From: Dehalococcoidia bacterium
GTDB lineage: Bacteria; Chloroflexota; Dehalococcoidia; Tepidiformales; Tepidiformaceae
DNA length: 64,000 nucleotides
NCBI GenBank assembly: GCA_020853755.1
Contig: JADYYG010000046.1
Coordinates: forward strand, 41,076-105,075
Direction: 5' to 3'
This document shows, piece after piece, positions 1 to 8,690 of this stretch. Below the pieces are notes generated by a model. The model did no database searches. It had not been told where the DNA came from and worked only from the letters and a program-made list of their open reading frames with translations. Both the position numbers and the translations under genes were made by a program. The number at the start of each line of letters is the position of its first letter. Position 1 is the first letter of the stretch.

Positions 1-47
1 TTGCGCTGCCCGTTGAGTGCAGCAACGTTGGTGACGATCGAAGACAT
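1..47 (-). CDS. Flagellin, N-terminal fragment cut by the window edge
   Basis: Reading the minus strand from the ATG at 47-45 gives MSSIVTNVAALNGQR, which matches the start of the neighbouring flagellin (MTRIMTNVSAINGQRN). Only 15 codons are visible before the window ends. Flagellin is the secreted subunit of the flagellar filament; this N-terminal stretch would form part of the D0 helix. A purine-rich stretch (AAGGGG) lies about 11 nt upstream of the ATG, a weak ribosome site. The gene lies downstream of the second flagellin on the same strand, so the two form a tandem pair separated by a hairpin. The short match is diagnostic but the rest of the gene is not seen. Confidence 0.82.
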   Translation of the reverse strand, partial: MSSIVTNVAALNGQR

Positions 48-272
48 TTTCTGGCTGTCCCCTTTGGTTCGACCTGGCCGGCGAGCGGTTTACCGCTACC
101 CGGTCCCTGCCCTGCTGGTGAATTTGGGCAGGTCTGACACGGTGGTTATCGCTGCAGACAGGCATCGCAAGGGGTACAGAAACGGAACCAACCGGAGACA
201 TCCGGTGACCAGCCAGTGAACCGGGGGGACGGCATGTGGCCGGACGGTGACAGGCAGGTGAACGGCGCACAC

Positions 273-308
273 GAAGAAAGGAGGCTCCGTGGGGAGCCTC
301 CTTTCTTC
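273..308 (-). terminator. Perfect 16-bp hairpin after flagellin
   Basis: Bases 273-288 and 293-308 are exact reverse complements around a 4-base loop (289-292). The hairpin lies 53 bp beyond the flagellin stop at 362 and ahead of the next flagellin gene. The U-run on either side is poor, so it may act as a terminator, or as an mRNA 3' end or processing signal. Confidence 0.75.
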
Positions 309-361
309 ACTCGGAGAGCGGCGTGGATTGGGGGTAGAGGTTAGAGGTTAGGGATGAGACG

Positions 362-1906
362 TTACCGCTGGAGGAGCTGGAGCACGGCCTGCGGGGTCTG
401 GTTCGCCTGGGCGAGGACGGAGACGCCAGCCGACTGGAGGATATTCGAGGCGACGAGGTCGCTCGAGAGTTCGGCGATGTCGGCGTCACGGATGCGGCTT
501 TCGCTGGCGGTCAGGTTTTCGACAGCGACGCCGAGGCTGTTGATGGTGTGCTCGAGGCGGTTCTGGGCCGCGCCGAGCGTGCCGCGGCGGGAGTTCAGGG
601 TCTGGATGGCGCCGTCAAGGGAACTCATCAGGTCATGTGCGTCAGTGATAGTCTTGACGACCTGGTCGCCGAGCGTCGAGATCAGGCCGTTCGGGCCACC
701 GAGCTTGAAGGCCGACGAGCCGAGATTCTCCGAGAGCATGCTAACGAACTGGAGCGAGAGCGTATCCGGGACGTTAGCACCTACCTGGAGAGTGGACTTG
801 TTGCCGGTGCCGTCAACCTGAAGGACGTTGTTCCCCGCGGCAGTCAGTCCGCCGCCGATCGCATCAGCGGTTGACCCCGAAGGGCCTACCTGAAGCGTGA
901 ACGAGACGCCGAGCTGGTTAAAGTCGAGCGTGTGCGACTGATTCGCGGTCAATGCGGGAATCGTTCGGGTCTGGGAACTGCCGTCGGCCCCGGTGAGCGT
1001 GAGCGCATCGGTCGCGGCATCGTAGGTGAAGGTGTAAGCCTGCGGCTTTGCAGTCGTGGTCACGACATTCTGGATGGTTGCACCCTGGTGGGTGAGCGTG
1101 CTGTTTGCGGAAGCGCTCAGGTCCAGCAACAGGTCATTGAAGGTGTAGGCCGGCCCACCCGCATTGGCGATGGCGATGTTGAGACCGTTTGAGAACGTGA
1201 TGCTACCAGAGCCACCACCACCTGCAATAGAACTACCTCCACCCGTGAACGCGGTTGCCGTGGCAACAGTGGTCGCGCCCTGGCGGAGTTCGAGCACACC
1301 TCCGTTGTTGTAGAACGTGTAGGCACCCGCCGGTTCGCCAGTTATTCCGGTTACGGTGACGCTGGCGCGCAGAGTCGCGTTGTCTTCCAGGTCAGTGCCG
1401 CCGGCGACATTGGTGGTCGCAACGACCGCTTCGCCCTGTACGAGTGCGGTAGCCGCCACGCCCCCCAGCACGCTCGATAGCGCGCCAGTGAGGACCTTCT
1501 GGCCGTTGAACTCCGTGCTGTAGGCGATACGGTCGATTTCCGAGCGGAGTTGGACGATTTCCTCGCCGATGCTCGTGCGTTCGGGGCCGTTATCGGAGTA
1601 GGTGCCGTTCGCGGCCTGGACGGCGAGTTCGCGCATGCGCTGGAGGATGGCGTGGACCTCGTCCATCGCGCCTTCAGCGGTCTGCAGCATCGAGATGCCG
1701 TCCTGGGCGTTGCGCAGGGCCTGGCGGTTACCCTTGATCTGGGCCCGCATCTTCTCGCTGATGGCGAGGCCGGCGGCATCGTCCGCGGCGCGGTTGATGC
1801 GGTAGCCGCTGGCCAGTTTCTCGAGCGTCTTGCCCATCTTGAGGCCGGTCTTCTCCAGGTTGCGCTGGCCGTTGATGGCGCTCACGTTCGTCATGATCCG
1901 AGTCAT
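362..1906 (-). CDS. fliC: Flagellin
   Basis: Filament protein exported by the flagellar type III apparatus. The 514-residue product has the conserved N-terminal D0/D1 block (residues 1 to about 145, with NGQRN, KLASGYRINRAADDAAGLAISEK-type sequence and RMRELAVQAANGT). A low-complexity Gly/Ala/Thr-rich variable region follows at about 150-400. The C-terminal coiled-coil block contains AQNRLEHTINSL and ends in VLQLLQR. The start has a good ribosome site (GGAGGA, 6 nt upstream). A sigma-28-like promoter lies 85-110 nt upstream. No other flagellar gene is in the window except the second flagellin at the left edge. The symbol is generic; hag would be equally suitable. Confidence 0.95.
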   Translation of the reverse strand: MTRIMTNVSAINGQRNLEKTGLKMGKTLEKLASGYRINRAADDAAGLAISEKMRAQIKGNRQALRNAQDGISMLQTAEGAMDEVHAILQRMRELAVQAANGTYSDNGPERTSIGEEIVQLRSEIDRIAYSTEFNGQKVLTGALSSVLGGVAATALVQGEAVVATTNVAGGTDLEDNATLRASVTVTGITGEPAGAYTFYNNGGVLELRQGATTVATATAFTGGGSSIAGGGGSGSITFSNGLNIAIANAGGPAYTFNDLLLDLSASANSTLTHQGATIQNVVTTTAKPQAYTFTYDAATDALTLTGADGSSQTRTIPALTANQSHTLDFNQLGVSFTLQVGPSGSTADAIGGGLTAAGNNVLQVDGTGNKSTLQVGANVPDTLSLQFVSMLSENLGSSAFKLGGPNGLISTLGDQVVKTITDAHDLMSSLDGAIQTLNSRRGTLGAAQNRLEHTINSLGVAVENLTASESRIRDADIAELSSDLVASNILQSAGVSVLAQANQTPQAVLQLLQR

Positions 1907-1990
1907 TGCTGTTCCTCCGTGGGGGCCATGGGCCCGTTTGCCTTTTCCCCCGGTGAGAGTGCCGCTCTCCCGAAGGTTTCTCTGTGGTGA

Positions 1991-2017
1991 CTATCGGGTG
2001 AACAGGGTGGCCATTGA
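1991..2017 (-). promoter_or_regulatory. Sigma-28-like flagellin promoter
   Basis: On the minus strand, TCAA (forward 2014-2017) is followed after exactly 15 bases by CCCGATAG (forward 1991-1998). The flagellar sigma consensus is TAAA-N15-GCCGATAA. It would start transcription about 80 nt upstream of the flagellin ATG. The match is imperfect at three positions, but spacing and context fit. Confidence 0.6.
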
Positions 2018-2127
2018 GTGGCAAATCGGTGGACCGCGGCGAAATAGGGGTTTCGCCTATCCCCGGTAGTGCGCCGCGACGCCGCTCGGCCACGGCGCAT
2101 AGAATGCGACCCAATGGGGAACCTGCT

Positions 2128-3414
2128 TTGAACAACGTCCTTGCGATGATCCTTGCCGGCGGCCAGGGAGACCGGCTCTCCATCCTCTCCGAGCAGCGGG
2201 CGAAGCCAGCGGTGGTCTTCGGCGGGCAGTACCGGATCGTCGATTTCGCGTTGTCGAACTGCGCGAACAGCGGCATCACCAAGGTCTCGGTGGTCACGCA
2301 ATACCGGCCGCGATCGCTGATGAACCACATCGGCGCGGGCCGGCCGTGGGGGTTCGACACGCTTGAGGGCGGCCTCCAGATCCTCCAGCCGTACCTCGGG
2401 CGGGCCGACAGCGACTGGTACCAGGGCACAGCCGACGCGGTCTACCAGAACCTCTACGTAGTCGAAGAGTCGCGCGCCCGCGAGGTGCTCATCCTCGCCG
2501 GTGACCACATCTACCTGACGTCGTACCGCAACATGCTGGCGTACCACCGCAGCCAGGCCGCGGACGCGACGGTCGCCGTGTATTCGGTGCCGCGCGAGGA
2601 AGCCCACCGCTTCGGCGTGCTGGACCTCGACGCGAACGGCCGGGTCATCGACTTCCAGGAAAAGCCACAGCAGCCGCGCGGCGCGTGGGCATCGATGGGC
2701 GTCTACGTGTTCAACAAGGACGTGCTGGTCCAACAACTGCAGGCCGACGCGGACGAGCACGGCGAGAGCAAGCACGACTTCGGGCGCGACATCATCCCGC
2801 GGATGTTCCGTTCGCTGCGGGTGTTCGGGTACCAGTACCAGTCGTATTGGCGGGACGTCGGGACGATCCAGTCGTACTGGGACGCGCACATGGACCTGCT
2901 GGCGCCGAACTCACCGCTGGCGCTCGATGACAACGAACTGAAACTGCGAACCTCGGGATTGATCATGCCAGCGGCCCGGATCGGGAGTTACGCGTCGGTG
3001 CATGACTCGCTCATCTCGCCGGCCGCGAACATCGACGGCGAGGTCTCGCGGTCGGTGATTTCGCCGGGCGTCATCGTCGAACCGGGTGCGGTCGTGCGGG
3101 ATTCGATCATCCAGCACAAGTGCGTGATCCGGGCGGGCGCCGTGGTTGACCGGGCGATCCTCGACAAGGAGGTGTCGGTCGGGCGCGGCGCGGTCATCGG
3201 CGGCGGAGAAGACGTGCCGAACTTCGAGCGCCCGGACATCGTGAACACGGGGATCACGGTCATCGGCAAGCGCGTCTCGATCCCCACCGGGATGGCTGTC
3301 GGCAAGAACGTGGTCATCGGCCCGGGGGTAAACCAGGAACTGACCGGGAAGACGGCGCTGGAGAGCGGGGCGAGCGTCCACGCCTCAATCCTGCCACCGC
3401 ACCTGTTTGTGTAG
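2128..3414 (+). CDS. glgC: Glucose-1-phosphate adenylyltransferase
   Basis: Makes ADP-glucose from ATP and glucose-1-phosphate, the committed step of bacterial glycogen synthesis. The protein opens with NNVLAMILAGGQGDRL, the nucleotide-binding loop of the family, followed by KPAVVFGGQYRIVDFALSNC. It has the usual N-terminal nucleotidyltransferase domain (about 1-250) and a C-terminal left-handed beta-helix with hexapeptide repeats. The TTG at 2128 is chosen because GGGGA lies 6-7 nt upstream and the family signature begins there. An in-frame ATG at 2104 would add eight residues. With the TTG start it is 428 residues, normal for GlgC. It is followed after 2 bp by the DUF2203 gene, so the two are probably co-transcribed. 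No other glycogen gene is present. Confidence 0.93.
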   Translation: MNNVLAMILAGGQGDRLSILSEQRAKPAVVFGGQYRIVDFALSNCANSGITKVSVVTQYRPRSLMNHIGAGRPWGFDTLEGGLQILQPYLGRADSDWYQGTADAVYQNLYVVEESRAREVLILAGDHIYLTSYRNMLAYHRSQAADATVAVYSVPREEAHRFGVLDLDANGRVIDFQEKPQQPRGAWASMGVYVFNKDVLVQQLQADADEHGESKHDFGRDIIPRMFRSLRVFGYQYQSYWRDVGTIQSYWDAHMDLLAPNSPLALDDNELKLRTSGLIMPAARIGSYASVHDSLISPAANIDGEVSRSVISPGVIVEPGAVVRDSIIQHKCVIRAGAVVDRAILDKEVSVGRGAVIGGGEDVPNFERPDIVNTGITVIGKRVSIPTGMAVGKNVVIGPGVNQELTGKTALESGASVHASILPPHLFV

Positions 3415-3416
3415 CG

Positions 3417-3812
3417 ATGAGGCTGTACACGCTGGCGGAAGCGCACGGCCTGCTGCCGGAGGTCCTGCCGGTGCTCCAGTCGTTGCGGGACGCATACGTT
3501 GAACTGCGGGCTATCCAGGCCTCGGTGGCCAGCCAATCGCGGGGCGCCTCGGGCGATGGCCACCTGCTCGCCAACCCGTGGGAGAGCGGCGGCGAGGACC
3601 GGATGAAGGGACTCGACCGCCAGCTCCAGCGAGCAGCTGCGCAGCTGGACCGCTGGGGCATCGAAGTGAAGGACCCCGAGCGAGGCCTGGTCGACTTCTT
3701 CCACCAGCGCGATGGACGGGTGGTTTACCTCTGCTACCTCCTCGGGGAGCCGGCAATCGCGTACTGGCACGAGCTGCACGCCGGGTTCGCGGGGCGCCAG
3801 GCGCTGGAGTAA
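3417..3812 (+). CDS. DUF2203 family protein
   Basis: A 131-residue soluble protein that fits the DUF2203 family. It has an N-terminal F/YTLAEAHxLLPEVLPxL helix, a central helical region, a GIEVKDPERGLVDFF segment, and a C-terminal LGEPAIAYWHELHAGFAGRQ motif. The function of the family is not established. It begins 2 bp after glgC stops, so it is very likely in the same transcript. No signal peptide or membrane segment is visible. Confidence 0.85.
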   Translation: MRLYTLAEAHGLLPEVLPVLQSLRDAYVELRAIQASVASQSRGASGDGHLLANPWESGGEDRMKGLDRQLQRAAAQLDRWGIEVKDPERGLVDFFHQRDGRVVYLCYLLGEPAIAYWHELHAGFAGRQALE

Positions 3813-3882
3813 GGCGACGGGTCGACTGGCGGGCGGCGCGAGCCTCGTTACAATGCGCGCGACCACTCTTCGAGGCAGGCCA

Positions 3883-4725
3883 ATGGCAACCACTCACGCC
3901 GTGCGCGACATCTTCGTTGAAGCCAACGGGCTCAGGCATCACCTGATCGCGCGGGGGCAGCCCGGTTCGCCGGTTGTGATGATGATCCACGGGCTGGCGG
4001 GCCAGGCTCACACCTTCGACGGTGTGGCCAACCGGCTGGCAGCGAAGTTCCACGTCTACTGCCTGGACGTGCGCGGGCGCGGCGAATCGGCCTGGGGGCC
4101 GCCCGACCAGTACGGGTTCGATACATATGTCGCCGACCTGGAAGCAATCCGCCAGGCGCTTGGCCTGCAGCAGTTCTCGCTCGTCGGGACATCGATGGGC
4201 GGGATCATCTCGATGCAGTACGCCCCGAAGTACCCCGAGCAGGTGACCCGCGTGGTGATGAACGACATCGGGCCGGAGATCAACCCGGAAGGGCTGCAGC
4301 GCATCCTCGCCTACGTTGGCGGAGCGCCGCAGATGTTCGCCGACATGAAGGCGGTGGTCCGGTACTACAAAGAGCACTACGCGCCGATGGTGGAGCACAT
4401 GCCGGACGACATCATCGCGGACTTCGCGCGCTACAACGTGCGCAAGAGCGACAGCGGCGTCTACGTCTGGAAGATGGACCCGGCCATCCGCGCCAGCGCT
4501 GCGCCGCCACCTTCGACCGAACCGTGGGACGCATTCAAGGCGATCCGCTGCCCCGTGCTGCTCCTTCGCGGCGGAACCAGCGACATCCTCAGCGAGAGCA
4601 TTGCCCAACGAATGATCGACGCGCTTCCGGGCACGCAGTACGCCGAGGTCCCGGGCGTCGGGCACGCACCGCTGCTCATCGAACCCGCCTCCGTGAAGGC
4701 GCTCGACCCGTTCCTCGCGGGCTGA
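3883..4725 (+). CDS. Alpha/beta hydrolase
   Basis: An alpha/beta-hydrolase-fold enzyme of 280 residues. It shows the oxyanion segment IHGLAGQA, the nucleophile elbow GTSMGG (Ser), a late Asp in LLRGGTSDIL and the catalytic His in VPGVGHAP. The DVRGRGES strand-turn is typical of lipase/esterase/haloperoxidase-like members. Substrate cannot be told from sequence. The ATG at 3883 is preferred over the in-frame ATG at 3853 because the family similarity starts after it, but the ribosome site is weak for both. A TACAAT element at 3849-3854 may be the -10 of its own promoter. It ends about 47 bp before the promoter of the trp unit. Confidence 0.9.
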   Translation: MATTHAVRDIFVEANGLRHHLIARGQPGSPVVMMIHGLAGQAHTFDGVANRLAAKFHVYCLDVRGRGESAWGPPDQYGFDTYVADLEAIRQALGLQQFSLVGTSMGGIISMQYAPKYPEQVTRVVMNDIGPEINPEGLQRILAYVGGAPQMFADMKAVVRYYKEHYAPMVEHMPDDIIADFARYNVRKSDSGVYVWKMDPAIRASAAPPPSTEPWDAFKAIRCPVLLLRGGTSDILSESIAQRMIDALPGTQYAEVPGVGHAPLLIEPASVKALDPFLAG

Positions 4726-4771
4726 AACGGGCGCTGACGGCCCCGCAGTGCGGGTTCCAAGCCGTGTGTTA

Positions 4772-4800
4772 TTGACAACCCGGCTGAACGCCCATACCTT
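4772..4800 (+). promoter_or_regulatory. Promoter of the T-box/trp unit
   Basis: TTGACA (4772-4777) is a perfect -35, and after 17 bp TACCTT (4795-4800) serves as the -10. Initiation would fall near 4807, immediately before the T-box leader. Confidence 0.75.
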
Positions 4801-4807
4801 GAGGCCC

Positions 4808-5092
4808 TCAATCGAAGAATGATGCGTTGATCGGGAAGAGTAGCCGGTCAGGCGAGCCTCCAGAGAGCCGGGAATGGTGAGAACCCGGTGGCGGCGCGGC
4901 TGGTGAATGGGCCCGGGAGCACCGAACCTGAACGTCTCCTTCGGAGTCAGTAGGGCAAGGCGGAGTGGCACCGTTAACACAGCCAGGGCCCTCACGGCTT
5001 TCCGTGGCGGCTGAAGAGTGCTCCCGGCCAACACCGGGGGAACAAAGGTGGTACCGCGAGAGCCCCTCGTCCTTTGATGACGAGGGGTTTTG
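4808..5092 (+). promoter_or_regulatory. Tryptophan-specific T-box riboswitch
   Basis: A T-box leader senses uncharged tRNA: the specifier codon pairs with the anticodon and the T-box bulge pairs with the free 3' end, which favours an antiterminator. The AG-bulge/distal loop segment CAGAGAGCCGGG with GGTGAGAACCCGG is at 4861-4888. The specifier region GAA-TGG-GCCCGGGAGC is at 4905-4920, giving codon TGG (Trp) at 4908-4910. The T-box core AACAAAGGTGGTACCGCG is at 5041-5058, one base off the usual AACNAGGGTGG form. A terminator follows at 5063-5091. Trp specificity agrees with the downstream trpB2, trpS and trp operon. Confidence 0.95.
5063..5091 (+). terminator. T-box-controlled intrinsic terminator
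   Basis: CCCCTCGTC (5063-5071) pairs exactly with GACGAGGGG (5079-5087) and is followed by TTTTGTGTTT. The 5' arm lies directly after the T-box core, the usual arrangement for switching between antiterminator and terminator. Confidence 0.92.
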
Positions 5093-5160
5093 TGTTTCCC
5101 GGAGGCCGCGACCGGGGGACACCGGACACAATTCCAAAACCGGCCCTTGGAGGGGACCAC

Positions 5161-6516
5161 ATGGCAACGCGAAAGTTCTTCCTCAACGAATCGGAACTGC
5201 CGACGCACTGGTACAACATCGCGGCGGACCTCAAGAATCCACCGGCGCCTCCGCTGCACCCGGCGACGCATGAGCCAATCGGCCCGGAGGCGCTCGCGCC
5301 GCTCTTCCCGATGGAACTCATCAAGCAGGAAGTGAGCGCCGAGCGGTTTATCGAAATCCCCGAGGAAGTGCGGGAGATCTTGAAGGTCTGGCGGCCGTCG
5401 CCCCTCATTCGGGCGACGATGCTCGAGAAGGCGCTCGATACGCCGGCGCACATCTACTACAAGTACGAAGGCGTCTCACCGTCGGGTTCGCACAAGCCGA
5501 ACACGGCGGTCGCGCAGGCCTACTACAACAAGAAGGAAGGCGTCCGCCGCATCGCCACCGAGACCGGCGCCGGGCAGTGGGGCTCCTCGCTCGCGTTCGC
5601 CTGCAAGCTCTTCGACATCGAGTGCAAGGTGTACATGGTCAAGGTTTCCTATAACCAGAAGCCGTACCGCCGCTCGATGATGCAGCTCTGGGGCGGCTCG
5701 GTGGTCGCCAGCCCGAGCACGGACACGAATGCCGGCCGCGGCGTCCTCGCCGAGGACCCGGAGAGCAACGGCTCACTGGGCATCGCGATCAGCGAGGCCG
5801 TCGAAGACGCGGCCATGCGCGAGGACACGAAGTACTCGCTCGGCAGCGTGCTCAACCACGTCCTGTTGCACCAGACCGTCATCGGCCAGGAAGCGATGAA
5901 GCAGATGGAGATGGCCGGGGAGTACCCGGACGTGGTCATTGGCTGCGCCGGCGGCGGTTCGAACGCGGCCGGGCTGATGTTCCCGTTCCTGCGCGAGAAC
6001 CTCGACGGGCGGCGCAACACGCGCTTCATCGCGGCGGAACCGGCTTCGTGCCCGAGCCTGACCAAGGGCGAGTACCGGTACGACTTCGGCGACGTGGCCG
6101 GGCTGACGCCGCTCATGAAGATGTACACCCTCGGGCACACGTTCATGCCTCCGGGGATCCATGCCGGCGGCCTTCGCTACCACGCGATGGCGCCCATGCT
6201 CTGCCAGCTGTACGACGAAGGGTTCATCGAAGCGCGAGCCTACCCGCAGAACCCCTGTTTCGAAGCGTCCACGCTGTTCGCCCAGACCGAGGGCATCGTG
6301 CCAGCGCCGGAAAGCTCACACGCCATCCGGGCCGCCATCGATGAAGCGCTGGCGGCGAAGGAAGCCGGGCAGTCCCGCTCGATCATCTTCAACCTCAGCG
6401 GACACGGCCTGCTCGATCTGCAGGCATACGATGATTACCTCGCCGGCCGCCTCGTCGACGACCATTACCCTGCCGAGAAGGTGCGCGAGGCGATGAAGCA
6501 CCTTCCCGCGATTTAG
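5161..6516 (+). CDS. trpB2: Tryptophan synthase beta-like protein (TrpB2)
   Basis: PLP enzyme of the TrpB2 branch, expected to join indole (or use O-phosphoserine with indole) with serine to give tryptophan. The 451-residue product carries the Schiff-base Lys in SGSHKPNTA, the substrate loop [10 protein letters not shown] (TrpB1 has ETGAGQHG) and the phosphate-binding CAGGGSN. The extra N-terminal extension and the GQWG motif separate it from the TrpB1 encoded at 15536. The ATG at 5161 has an excellent ribosome site (GGAGGGG). It is the first gene after the Trp T-box, so it is regulated by charging of tRNA-Trp. A second, classical trpB lies in the same unit. TrpB2 proteins often do not pair with TrpA, so a salvage role is plausible. 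Confidence 0.95.
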   Translation: MATRKFFLNESELPTHWYNIAADLKNPPAPPLHPATHEPIGPEALAPLFPMELIKQEVSAERFIEIPEEVREILKVWRPSPLIRATMLEKALDTPAHIYYKYEGVSPSGSHKPNTAVAQAYYNKKEGVRRIATETGAGQWGSSLAFACKLFDIECKVYMVKVSYNQKPYRRSMMQLWGGSVVASPSTDTNAGRGVLAEDPESNGSLGIAISEAVEDAAMREDTKYSLGSVLNHVLLHQTVIGQEAMKQMEMAGEYPDVVIGCAGGGSNAAGLMFPFLRENLDGRRNTRFIAAEPASCPSLTKGEYRYDFGDVAGLTPLMKMYTLGHTFMPPGIHAGGLRYHAMAPMLCQLYDEGFIEARAYPQNPCFEASTLFAQTEGIVPAPESSHAIRAAIDEALAAKEAGQSRSIIFNLSGHGLLDLQAYDDYLAGRLVDDHYPAEKVREAMKHLPAI

Positions 6517-6547
6517 CGAAGCGCTCGAAAGAGCAAGGAGACTAACG

Positions 6548-7222
6548 ATGACGACCGCAACCATCAGCGCCGCCCTGGAGGCGCGGATCAAGGCCGTGCT
6601 CGACGAGAAGTCGATGTTGAAGCATCCCTTCTATACGGAATGGACGACGGGCGAACTGCCGCTTTCGAAGCTGCGCGAGTATGCCCGGCAGTACTATCAC
6701 TTCGAGGCGGGGTTCCCGCGCTACCTCAGTTCGATCCATGCGCGGACTGAGTCCCCGGAGATCCGCCAGCTTCTGCTCGACAACCTGTGGGACGAAGAGC
6801 ATGGCGAGCGGAACCACCCGGTGCTCTGGCTCGAATTCGCGGCGGCGCTGGACGTCCCCGCGAACGACGTCAAGAACGCGACTCTCCGGCCGGAGACGAA
6901 GGCGCTCATCGACCACTTCAACGCGACGTCGCGGGAGGCGCCGCTGGCGGAAGCGTTGGCCACCCTGTTCGCGTACGAGGGGCAGGTCCCGGCGATCGCC
7001 TGGCAGAAGATCAAGGGGCTGACGGAGCACTACAACTTCGAGCCGCGACAGTTCGAGTTCTTCTCGGTTCACCTGGTAGCCGACATCGCCCATGCGGGCG
7101 CTGAGATGCAATCGATCGCGATGGCGACGGTGGACGAGGATGGCGTGCTGGGAGCCGTGAACACGGCGTGCGACCGGCTGCTCGCGTTCCTAGACGGCTG
7201 CTACGAAACGGCGGCCGCTTGA
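6548..7222 (+). CDS. CADD-family oxygenase, likely p-aminobenzoate synthesis
   Basis: A TenA/PqqC-like helical protein of 224 residues that fits the CADD family (Chlamydia CT610), where a dimetal oxygenase makes p-aminobenzoate from a tyrosine of its own chain. Candidate metal ligands are E83, H90, E144, H175, D179 and H182. Y29 and K154 occupy the places of the tyrosine and lysine that I recall as essential in the chlamydial enzyme (Y27, K152). From E83 to K154 the spacings match the chlamydial ones exactly; the last three ligands keep their mutual spacing with a one-residue offset. The gene starts 31 bp after trpB2 (ribosome site AAGGAG). The TrpE in this unit has the anthranilate-type PIAGTR motif, so this gene may supply the folate branch. 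The reaction is inferred. Confidence 0.82.
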   Translation: MTTATISAALEARIKAVLDEKSMLKHPFYTEWTTGELPLSKLREYARQYYHFEAGFPRYLSSIHARTESPEIRQLLLDNLWDEEHGERNHPVLWLEFAAALDVPANDVKNATLRPETKALIDHFNATSREAPLAEALATLFAYEGQVPAIAWQKIKGLTEHYNFEPRQFEFFSVHLVADIAHAGAEMQSIAMATVDEDGVLGAVNTACDRLLAFLDGCYETAAA

Positions 7223-7668
7223 TGGCCGAAGGCGAACCGCAATCGATCGAGGCGTGGAACACGACGATCAAGTTGGCCGCCGCCATCGGCCGGCTGAAGA
7301 TTGGTTCGAACCTGAAGGCCTCGGCAGACGCCCAGGCGAGGGCATTTGACCTGGCAGGCGTGGCCAGCGGGCTGCTCGCCGAGGCGGCGCTTCGCAGCGG
7401 ACCCGGCCAGGCCGGGCTGTTGCAGGACGCCCGCGGCGCGCTCGCCCAGTGCCGATCGTGGATCCACGTCCTCGCCGCGGTGACGAACGAACAGGACAGC
7501 GTGTTCGGCAACGAACTGGACCTCATCGAGCAGGCGAGCCGGCAGGTTGGCGCGTTCCTCCGCTCGCTGGACCGCGGCCCGCAGCAGATTGGCGGGCCGC
7601 GTCCCCAGGTTCGGCCGCAGGGTCCCGGGCAGCGTCCCGCGGGACCGCCGCGCGGGGGCCAACGATGA
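7222..7668 (+). CDS. Four-helix-bundle protein (S23-like)
   Basis: A 148-residue, mostly helical protein. Residues 5-115 resemble the four-helix-bundle family related to proteins encoded in 23S rRNA intervening sequences (pattern AWNTTIKLAAAIGRL, then SADAQARAFDLAGVASGLLAEA). The tail from about 118 is Pro/Gly/Arg-rich (GPQQIGGPRPQ...) and probably disordered. The function of the family is not known. Its ATG overlaps the stop of the CADD gene (TGATG), and its stop overlaps the ATG of trpS, so it is translationally coupled on both sides. The family assignment is from overall pattern only. Confidence 0.7.
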   Translation: MAEGEPQSIEAWNTTIKLAAAIGRLKIGSNLKASADAQARAFDLAGVASGLLAEAALRSGPGQAGLLQDARGALAQCRSWIHVLAAVTNEQDSVFGNELDLIEQASRQVGAFLRSLDRGPQQIGGPRPQVRPQGPGQRPAGPPRGGQR

Positions 7669-8690
7669 GTGACCGCAAGCGCATCCTGACCGGCATCCGG
7701 CCCACTGGAGCCCTCCACCTGGGCCACTATGCCGGGGCGCTCGAAAACTGGGTGCGCCTGCAACACGACTACGAGTCCTACTTCCTCATCGCCGACTACC
7801 AGGTCTCGGACTACGCCGACGACATCGCCCGCGTGCGGGATTCCGTGTGGCAGGTGGCGCTCGACTGGCTGGCCGTCGGCCTCGACCCGGAGGGCAGTTC
7901 GTTCTTTATCGAAAGCCTCGTGCCGGAACACGCCGAACTGACAACGCTGCTCGGCTGGTTCCTGCCGGTTTCGATGCTGGAACGGAACCCGACGTTGAAG
8001 GCCGAGATGGCGGCGATGGAAAACCCGGAAGACGGCTCGCAGGAGCGAAAGCCGGTGCCTGTCGCGTTCTACACCTACCCGGTGATGCAGGTGGCGAACA
8101 TCCTGATGCCGCGGGCCCACCTCGTGCCCGTCGGCGAGGATCAGCTGCCGCACATCGAACTGACGCGCGAGACCGCGCGGCGCTTCAACCACCGCTTCAA
8201 GCCGGTCTTCCCCGAGCCCGAAGCGCTTGTCGGCCGCGTCGCACGCCTCGTCGGCACGGACGGGAACGCGAAGATGAGCAAATCGCGCGGGAACACGATC
8301 GAACTGCGCGAGGACGCGGAATCGGTCGCCCGCAAGGTGAAGGGCATGTACGCCGGGCCGCCGCGCGGCGCAACCGAGCCCGGGAAGGTCGAGGAGAACC
8401 CGATCTTCCTCTACCTCGACGCGTTCGACCCTGATACCGACGAAGTGGCCGCGCTCAAGGAGACCTACGAGCGCGCCGGCCTGCCCAACAAGGTGCTCAA
8501 GGACCGGCTGACCGAGGTTCTGAACACGAAGCTCGACTCGTTCCGGGAACGGCGCGCCCGCTACGAAGCCAACATGGGGCTCGTGAAAGAAGCGATCGAG
8601 GCAGGCACGAACCGCATGCGCACGATCTCCCGCGAGACGATGGAGATGGTGCGGGACGCCCTCGACATGAATTACCTGGGGCGTTACTGA
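7665..8690 (+). CDS. trpS: Tryptophan--tRNA ligase
   Basis: Charges tRNA-Trp in the cytoplasm. The 341-residue protein has the class I signatures: GIRPTGALHLGHY (HIGH box) near residue 10 and KMSKS near residue 205. It starts at an ATG that overlaps the previous stop (ATGA) and its own stop overlaps the trpE start (TGATG). Being downstream of a Trp T-box fits the usual T-box target set of aminoacyl-tRNA synthetases plus biosynthesis genes. An in-frame upstream extension is shadowed by the previous gene and was rejected. Confidence 0.97.
   Translation: MSDRKRILTGIRPTGALHLGHYAGALENWVRLQHDYESYFLIADYQVSDYADDIARVRDSVWQVALDWLAVGLDPEGSSFFIESLVPEHAELTTLLGWFLPVSMLERNPTLKAEMAAMENPEDGSQERKPVPVAFYTYPVMQVANILMPRAHLVPVGEDQLPHIELTRETARRFNHRFKPVFPEPEALVGRVARLVGTDGNAKMSKSRGNTIELREDAESVARKVKGMYAGPPRGATEPGKVEENPIFLYLDAFDPDTDEVAALKETYERAGLPNKVLKDRLTEVLNTKLDSFRERRARYEANMGLVKEAIEAGTNRMRTISRETMEMVRDALDMNYLGRY

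Noticed and set aside
1..219. A plus-strand open frame at the left edge
   Set aside because: The minus strand there encodes a flagellin N-terminus and its upstream region; the plus product has no recognisable features.
3511..5451. A 646-residue minus-strand open frame across the hydrolase and T-box
   Set aside because: It runs antisense to three well-supported features (DUF2203 gene, hydrolase, T-box) and reads as Arg-rich low complexity.
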